From Archivesica marissinica (Eukaryota; Mollusca; Bivalvia; Venerida; Vesicomyidae), in contig CM026391.1 in NCBI GenBank assembly GCA_014843695.1, positions 41,206,598 to 41,270,597 of the forward strand: a stretch of 64,000 nucleotides of DNA. The letters are read 5' to 3'. The number at the start of each line of letters is the position of its first letter. The first letter of the stretch is position 1. Shown here one piece after another: positions 61,001-64,000 of this stretch. Both the position numbers and the translations under genes were made by a program. The notes under the pieces were generated by a model. The model did no database searches, was not told the origin of the DNA, and was given only the letters and a program-made list of their open reading frames with translations.

Positions 61001-63676
61001 ATATCCAATGCACATATCCAAGACATGTGTACATAGTCACATATCCAATGCACATATCCAACTGAAATGTGTACATAATCACATATCCAATATCCAACTG
61101 ACATGTGTAAATAATCAATATCCAATGCACATATCCAACTGACATGTGTACATAATCACATATCCAATGCACATATCCAAGACATGTGTACATAGTCACA
61201 TATCCAATGCACATAACCAAGTGGCATGTGTACACAATCAAATATCCAATGCACATATCCAACTTACATGCGTACATAATCACATATCCAATGCACATAT
61301 CCAAGACATGTGTACATAGTCACAAATCCAATGCACATATCCAAGACATGTGTACATAGTCAAATATCCAATGTACATATTCAACTGGCATGTGTACATA
61401 ATCACATATCCAATGTACATATTCAACTGACATGTGTAAATAATCACATATCCATTGTACATATTCAACTGGCATGTGTACATAGTCACATATCCAATGC
61501 ACATATCCAACTGACATGTGTACATAATCACATATCCAATGTACATATTCAGCTGGCATGTGTACATAGTCACATATCCAATGCACATATCCAAATGACA
61601 TGTGTACATAATCAATATCCAATGCACATATCCAACTGACATGTGTTCATAATCACATATCCAATGCACATATCCAATACATGTGTACATAGTAACATAT
61701 CCAATGCACATATCCAACTGACATGTGTACATAATCAATATTCAATGCATATATCCAACTGACTTGTGTACATAATCACATATCCAATGCACATATCCAA
61801 GACATGTGTACATGGTCACATATCCAATGTAAATATTCAACTGGCATGTGTACATAATCACATATCCAATGTACATATTCAACTGACATGTGTATATAAT
61901 CACATATCCAATGCACATATCCAAGACATGTGTACATAGTCACATATCCAATGCACATATCCAACTGACATGTGTACATAATCACATATCTAATCTACAT
62001 ATTCAACTGGCATGTGTACATAGTCACATATCCAATGCACATATCCAACTGACATGTGTACATACTCACATATCCAATGCACATATCCAAGACATGTGTA
62101 CATAGTCACATATCCAATGTACATATTCAAGTGACATGTGTACATAGTCACATATCCAATGCACATATCCAAGACATGTGTACATAATCACATATCCAAT
62201 GAACATATGAAATTGACATGTGTACATAATCAAGATCCAATGTACATATTCAACTGGCATGTGTACATAGTCACATATCCAATGAACATATCCAACTGAC
62301 ATGTGTACATAATCACATATCCAATGTACATATTCAACTGGCATGTGTACATAGTCACATATCCAATGCACATATCCAACTGACATGTGTACATAATCAC
62401 ATATCCAATGTACATATTCAACTGGCATGTGTACATAGTCACATATCCAATGCACATATCCAACTGACATGTGTACATAATCACAATCCAATGCACATAT
62501 CCAAGAATTGTGTATATATTCACATATCCAATGTATATATCCACTGACATGTGTACATAATCACATATCCAATGCACATATCCAAGACATGTGTACATAG
62601 TCACATATCCAATGCACATATCCAACTGACATGTGTACATAATCACATATCCAATGTACATATTCAACTGGCATGTGTACATAGTCACATATCCAATGCA
62701 CATATCCAACTGACATGTGTACATATTAACATATCCAATGCACATAACCAACTGACATGTGTACATAATCACATATCCAATGCACATATCCAACTGACAT
62801 GTGTACATAATCACATATCCAATGTACATATTGAACTGGCATGTGTACATAATCAAGATCCAATGCACATATCCAACTGACATGTGTACATAGTCACATA
62901 TCCAATGCACATAACCAACTGACATGTGTACATAATCAAATATCCAATGCACATAACTAAGTGGCATGTGTACACAATCAAATATCCAATGCACATAACC
63001 AACTGACATGTGTACATAATCACATATCCAATGTACATAATCAACTGGCATGTGTACAAAGTCACATATCCAATGCACATATCCAACTGACATGTGTACA
63101 TAATCAATATTCAATGCATATATCCAACTGACTTGTGTACATAATTACATATCCAATGCACATATCCAAGACATGTGAACATAGTCACATATCCAATGTA
63201 CATATTCAACTGACATGTGTACATAGTCACATATCCAATGCACATATTCAAGACATGTGTACAGAATCACATATCCAATGACCATATGAAACTGACATGT
63301 GTACACTATCAAGATCCAATGTACATATTCAACTGGCATGTGTACATAGTCACATATCCAATGCACATATCCATCTGACATTTGTACATAATCACATATC
63401 CAATGTACATATTCAACTGGCATGTGTAAATAATCACATATGCAATGCACATATCCAACTGACATGTGTACATAATCACATATCCAATGTACATATTCAA
63501 CTGGCATGTGTACATAATCACATATCCAATGCACATATCCAACTGAATTGTGTACATAATCACATATCCAATGCACATATCCAAGAAATGTGTACATATT
63601 CACATATCCAATGTACATATTCAACTGGCATGTGTACATAATCACATATCCAAAGTACATATTCAATTGACATGTG
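49050..63676. repeat. Large-scale repeats of about 5.0-5.6 kb and 3.58 kb
   Basis: The singular junction CAACCGATATCC occurs at 49561, 54652 and 60249, with matching flanks that include CACTTATCC and ATATCCACATATCCAAC. The second copy has two extra units compared with the first, so offsets are 5007 before and 5091 after; the next offset is 5597. Separately, 59130-60045 matches 62711-63666 at offset 3581, up to the assembly gap. Confidence 0.8.
51700..58850. repeat. Higher-order block marked by 33-bp units
   Basis: A shortened unit reading GTACATACATATGCACATAT (or CACACATATGCAC) occurs near 51703, 52070, 53090, 56223, 57254, 57995 and 58733. Flanks around the markers match, so they tag repeated blocks; the last three are spaced about 740 bp. 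The 33-bp unit lacks 9 bp of the normal 42, which keeps the open frame. Confidence 0.82.
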
Positions 63677-64000
63677 NNNNNNNNNNNNNNNNNNNNNNNN
63701 NNNNNNNNNNNNNNNNNNNNNNNNNNNNNNNNNNNNNNNNNNNNNNNNNNNNNNNNNNNNNNNNNNNNNNNNNNNNNNNNNNNNNNNNNNNNNNNNNNNN
63801 NNNNNNNNNNNNNNNNNNNNNNNNNNNNNNNNNNNNNNNNNNNNNNNNNNNNNNNNNNNNNNNNNNNNNNNNNNNNNNNNNNNNNNNNNNNNNNNNNNNN
63901 NNNNNNNNNNNNNNNNNNNNNNNNNNNNNNNNNNNNNNNNNNNNNNNNNNNNNNNNNNNNNNNNNNNNNNNNNNNNNNNNNNNNNNNNNNNNNNNNNNNN
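63677..64000. other. Assembly gap (N run)
   Basis: 324 undetermined bases. The satellite enters the gap mid-unit (CATGTG), so the array continues beyond the window by an unknown amount. Confidence 0.99.

Larger units (their letters stand above)
6015..63676. repeat. 42-bp satellite array, about 57.7 kb and about 1,380 units
   Basis: Every base from AATCAAGATCC at about 6015 to the N gap belongs to tandem units of one 42-bp monomer, all in the same orientation. The common monomer has three consecutive parts: CACATATCCAATG, CACATATCCAACTG and ACATGTGTACATAAT. Its base content is 16 A, 11 C, 11 T and 4 G with no CG dinucleotide. Type B is this form. Type A has ATAACCAAGTGGC, TACACAAT and CAAATAT. 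Type C has CAATGTACATATTC, AACTGGC and ACATAGT. Length variants are 41 bp (AATCAAGATCC or AATCAATATCC), 40 bp (CCAAGACATG for CCAACTGACATG), 36 bp and 33 bp. No transposon or unique sequence interrupts the array. It is satellite DNA; a centromeric or heterochromatic location is possible but not shown. Confidence 0.97.

Noticed and set aside
6015..63676. CRISPR-like regular repeats
   Set aside because: There are no unique spacers between repeats, the units abut directly, and the context is eukaryotic.
1..64000. Telomeric repeats, tRNA or rRNA genes
   Set aside because: No TTAGGG-type runs and no recognisable tRNA or rRNA sequence were seen on either strand.

Overview
The window is eukaryotic, AT-rich, non-genic DNA from an animal genome. 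Three things point that way: a decayed CR1/L2-like non-LTR retrotransposon with an APE endonuclease, a terminal-inverted-repeat element of a type common in marine invertebrates, and about 58 kb of satellite DNA. A mollusc or other marine invertebrate would fit, but that is a weak inference. I see no host protein-coding gene, no RNA gene and no prokaryotic feature.

Layout. (1) 1-364: a 40-bp minisatellite entering from the left edge. (2) 565-641 and 4596-5291: one 48-bp minisatellite, now split in two. (3) 642-4595: the insertion that splits it, a DNA transposon-like element with 13-bp terminal inverted repeats and a TA target duplication. (4) 750-4237: nested in that element on the minus strand, a 3.5-kb LINE copy flanked by an 8-bp direct repeat. 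Its endonuclease and reverse transcriptase are readable but broken by several frameshifts and three nonsense codons. (5) 5292-6014: unique AT-rich sequence with nothing recognisable. (6) 6015-63676: one uninterrupted array of roughly 1,380 head-to-tail units of a 42-bp monomer, all in the same orientation. (7) 63677-64000: an N gap, so the true end of the array is not seen.

The array is the main content. The 42-bp unit looks built from three sub-blocks of 13, 14 and 15 bp. It occurs as at least three sequence types (A, B, C below) and several length types (42, 41, 40, 36 and 33 bp). These are arranged into nested higher-order duplications with offsets of about 543, 706, 740, 1031, 1442, 1901, 2167, 2690, 2831, 3040, 3443/3401, 3581 and 5000-5600 bp. 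Some duplicate pairs look base-identical over 1.8 kb, so amplification is recent or the assembly is imperfect. Because 42 = 3 x 14, long open frames occur by chance on both strands (up to 500 codons). I treat all of them as non-coding.

The order of events can be read from the nesting: the 48-bp minisatellite existed first, the TIR element entered it at a TA, and the LINE then inserted into the TIR element and decayed.
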